A stretch of 64,000 nucleotides of DNA from Nymphaea colorata (taxonomy: Eukaryota > Streptophyta > Magnoliopsida > Nymphaeales > Nymphaeaceae): positions 4,461,544 to 4,525,543 of the forward strand of contig NC_045151.1 of assembly GCF_008831285.2 (NCBI RefSeq), in the 5' to 3' direction. This document shows, piece after piece, positions 61,681 to 64,000 of the stretch (positions are counted from its first letter, which is position 1; every line of letters starts with the position of its first letter). The position numbers and the translations under genes were made by a program. The notes beneath the pieces were generated by a model, which was not told where the DNA came from, ran no database searches, and worked only from the letters and a program-made list of their open reading frames with translations.

Positions 61681-63474
61681 TGGGTCGAGGGAAAAACAAG
61701 TAGAGAAAGTTGATGGGCATTTTAATTATCTAATATTTGTTTATACCTTTTCTCATATATCTCTCAACTGTCCTTTACGTTAGATGAGACTGCCTTCATG
61801 AATCATCATTCACTCACTCACATACACACACACACACTATTGTTGTTGCTTAAAAAATGGCCAACGTGCTTACAAAAATGGCCTTGCAAATAAAAGGCCA
61901 AAGTGCTGAACGAAACTAAAAATGGAGTTTTATAGGTATGTTATTGTTGCTTAAAAAATGGAGTGAAACGTTAATTCCCTGGATCGTTATTGTGATTTAT
62001 ATCGGTTTGATTCAGTTCTGCCAAGTTGATGGCCCACAACATATTTTTTTCATATTTTTACTTGAGTAATAATAGCAAAAGGTTTAATTAGTGTGCATCA
62101 GACACTTTTCACAGACTGTATCATGTCCTATTAAGTACCATGGAAAATGGTGAAGCCAACTGATAGTAACCGAAATTGCTGTAATTAGTATGCTATTTCA
62201 TGACTTAGTGTGTGCATTCAGTTGACAGAGAGCTACTACAAGAAAGGTGTTGAACATGACATTGAGAAAAAGAATTCTTGGTCTTTGTAAAATTAATGAA
62301 CTGGGTTAAAGAGTGTGCTGCAACCTGCTGACGACAATGCAGTCCAGAACCAGGCTACAGATGGGAGGAGGTGCTTATTGTCCTATTTACATGGCAACAC
62401 AGTTTCATGTCCCTCTTAATTTAGGGTATAGTTTTTTTGGGGCTTGTTTGGCAGTGGTTACAATAACGCATTGCTTCATGTATCAACATTAATAATGGGA
62501 GAAACTACACATGAAACATTATGTCATTGTACTACATGAATGTCCCTCTATTTTAACGACAGATATGTGCATGTATTGCTATTCTGATTGCCAAACAAGC
62601 CCTTAAGAAACATTGTGTCATCAAGCTATTTTTAAGATATAATTTACAGTCTGTCACACGAGTATGATGCATACTTTTATTTACTTTAAAATTTTAGAAC
62701 TGAGATCAATTCACCACTTATGTGTTACCCAACAATTCGGTTCAAAGATATAAAAATCACAACTGCTTGTTTTCTTGACGGGCCAATGCATTAATGAGCA
62801 TCAATGGGGTATTTTTGGATTGCAGATGCTTTTTTATATATCTCGATGAACGGTAGTCATGATGAGCATTGATGATGCACCATTTTGTGGTGGGCAATGC
62901 TGGACTCTCCTCAATGATTAGGAGATGGTTTTTTGGGTGACCAAAGCCCACTGCTTGACTAAAGACTGAAGTCTAAACTTAAGCCCCTGACTTTTGATGA
63001 TTTAAGGTCTTCTTAGGGTAAAAGGTATGCTTGACATGCCATCCCATTATACTTGTATATATGTGACCTCCTTTTTTGTAGTACAGAAAGTTGTTCAAAA
63101 TGACAACTAGCTGCTAGCCTGTCATTGTGGTAACGTCCTTTAGAACGGGTATGCAGATGGTTGCAGGTGGAGAGATTTTAAACACCATCATTTGGGTTTA
63201 AATAGAAACACATACAGTGGTGCACTAGTCATTAAAATTTCAATAGTTTACGTTAATGATCAAGTATCTCAACTTAATTAGTCCGCATTTTCTCAAATTG
63301 TGTGGATAAATAAAATGGTTAAACTATATGGTGATTTGTTGTAGACATGATTTCTTCACAATGAAATTTGAAGGCACATAATTGGAATTCTCAACCTAGC
63401 CGAAAGTATGTATTTGCTAAAATAAAATAAGATGAAATACATGGTGAGGATTATTAGGATAAATGATCATACCC

Positions 63475-63565
63475 AATGTTGAAAAATTGGTTCAGTAATC
63501 GGGCAGATTGGATTTGGATTGGTGTACTATGCAATGTGCTCAAGACCCAATGCATGTCACACCAT
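63475..63565 (+). pseudogene. Possible TNL C-JID-like fragment, copy 4
   Basis: One frame reads NWFSNRADWIWIGVLC. It is the paralogue of 48480-48575. It lies just upstream of segment 'a' copy 5, the same order as at 49430-49985 and 57440-58015. Confidence 0.35.
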
Positions 63566-63596
63566 ATTATTGGGTGTTCAGCAACATGAACATTAA

Positions 63597-64000
63597 GAGG
63601 AGTTCTATGAATATATATAAAAATTAGGACACATTCATGCTGCATTGCATTTTAGTGTTTCAATAGTATGCTATAGTCTTTAAAATAGATTTATGAAACA
63701 CTAAATTAGTGTTAATGTTACGAAACAGCTCTTTATGGGATTCTTTTTACCCTAATTTTATCATTGCTCTTAGTTTTTAAAGTAGAACTGAATTAAGAGG
63801 CTTTTTAGTCTTTTCAAACATGCAAACATTTTTTCTATTACATTCAATCTATCTTGCTTACAAATTGGTTTTTGGATGTATAGCATGATCGCTGGGGAGT
63901 CAAGGTCCCATCAAGGTTAATGTATGACTGAAAATATGGACACACATGTGACAGGTGAACTTGGTAAACTTTTTTTTTTTTTAGGTTTAGAATAAGTTCA
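63597..64000 (+). repeat. Duplicated segment 'a', copy 5 (runs off the window)
   Basis: It starts GAGGAGTTCTATGAAT and is collinear with 33685-34095. It shows the uninterrupted form of the retrotransposon target site. Confidence 0.85.

Larger units (their letters stand above)
57660..63620. repeat. Segmental duplication, unit 2 of a ~6-kb pair
   Basis: It is the collinear partner of 42130-48660, with the same landmark order. Differences include a shorter TA tract at 61197-61211 (versus ~95 bp at 46013) and a shorter interval between segment 'a' and the block at 58440. Confidence 0.8.

Noticed and set aside
47669-62951. Paired minus-strand frames at 47669-47866 and 62757-62951
   Set aside because: They lie in the ~6-kb duplication. 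The sequence is shared by descent and the frame has no domain.

Overview
The window looks like repeat-rich plant nuclear DNA. It is AT-rich and holds an endogenous pararetrovirus fragment (family Caulimoviridae), a long satellite array, a Tat-clade Ty3/gypsy retrotransposon about 17 kb long, and a block of duplicated pseudogene fragments that includes a TIR-type disease-resistance exon. TIR-NBS-LRR genes are absent from grasses, so a eudicot, magnoliid or early-branching angiosperm fits best. I cannot name the species. I see no intact host gene. The only long intact reading frame is the retrotransposon pol.

Layout. 1-2125: endogenous caulimovirid, with the RNase H end of the polyprotein, a non-coding leader, and a broken ORF carrying an aspartic-protease motif. 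2126-16604: satellite of about 115-bp monomers. In its first part, blocks of monomers alternate in orientation within units of about 1.2 kb. Its second part has units of about 0.93 kb that each carry an unrelated insert of about 450 bp. A probable 2.5-kb solo LTR (11375-13882) interrupts the array. 16605-16704: 100-N assembly gap. 16705-33684: Tat-clade LTR retrotransposon with 3.8-kb LTRs. Its order is LTR, PBS, plant-mobile-domain ORF, gag, protease with a G-patch-like tail, pol (RT, RNase H, second RNase H, integrase), PPT, LTR. The pol frame is intact, while ORF1 and gag carry frameshifts. 33685-64000: a mosaic of direct and inverted duplications with long TA/CA microsatellites. It holds six copies of an inverted pair of one exon of a MAP65 (PRC1/Ase1) microtubule-bundling gene, a broken TIR exon, weak TNL C-terminal fragments, exon-like repeats of unknown origin, and one degenerate virus-like insertion.

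The most interesting signal is the set of six MAP65-derived inverted repeats. Each has arms of roughly 180-230 bp and a short loop, the structure expected of a proto-MIRNA or hairpin-siRNA locus aimed at a host cytoskeletal gene. The second is the satellite, with alternating monomer orientation and a mobile-like insert captured into a two-unit (ABAB) higher-order repeat.

Caveats. The gap hides the junction between satellite and retrotransposon, so their adjacency is a scaffolding statement. The 5' LTR next to the gap differs from the 3' LTR mainly by single-base deletions, which suggests unpolished sequence. Boundaries of duplicated blocks were read by eye and are good to tens of bases.
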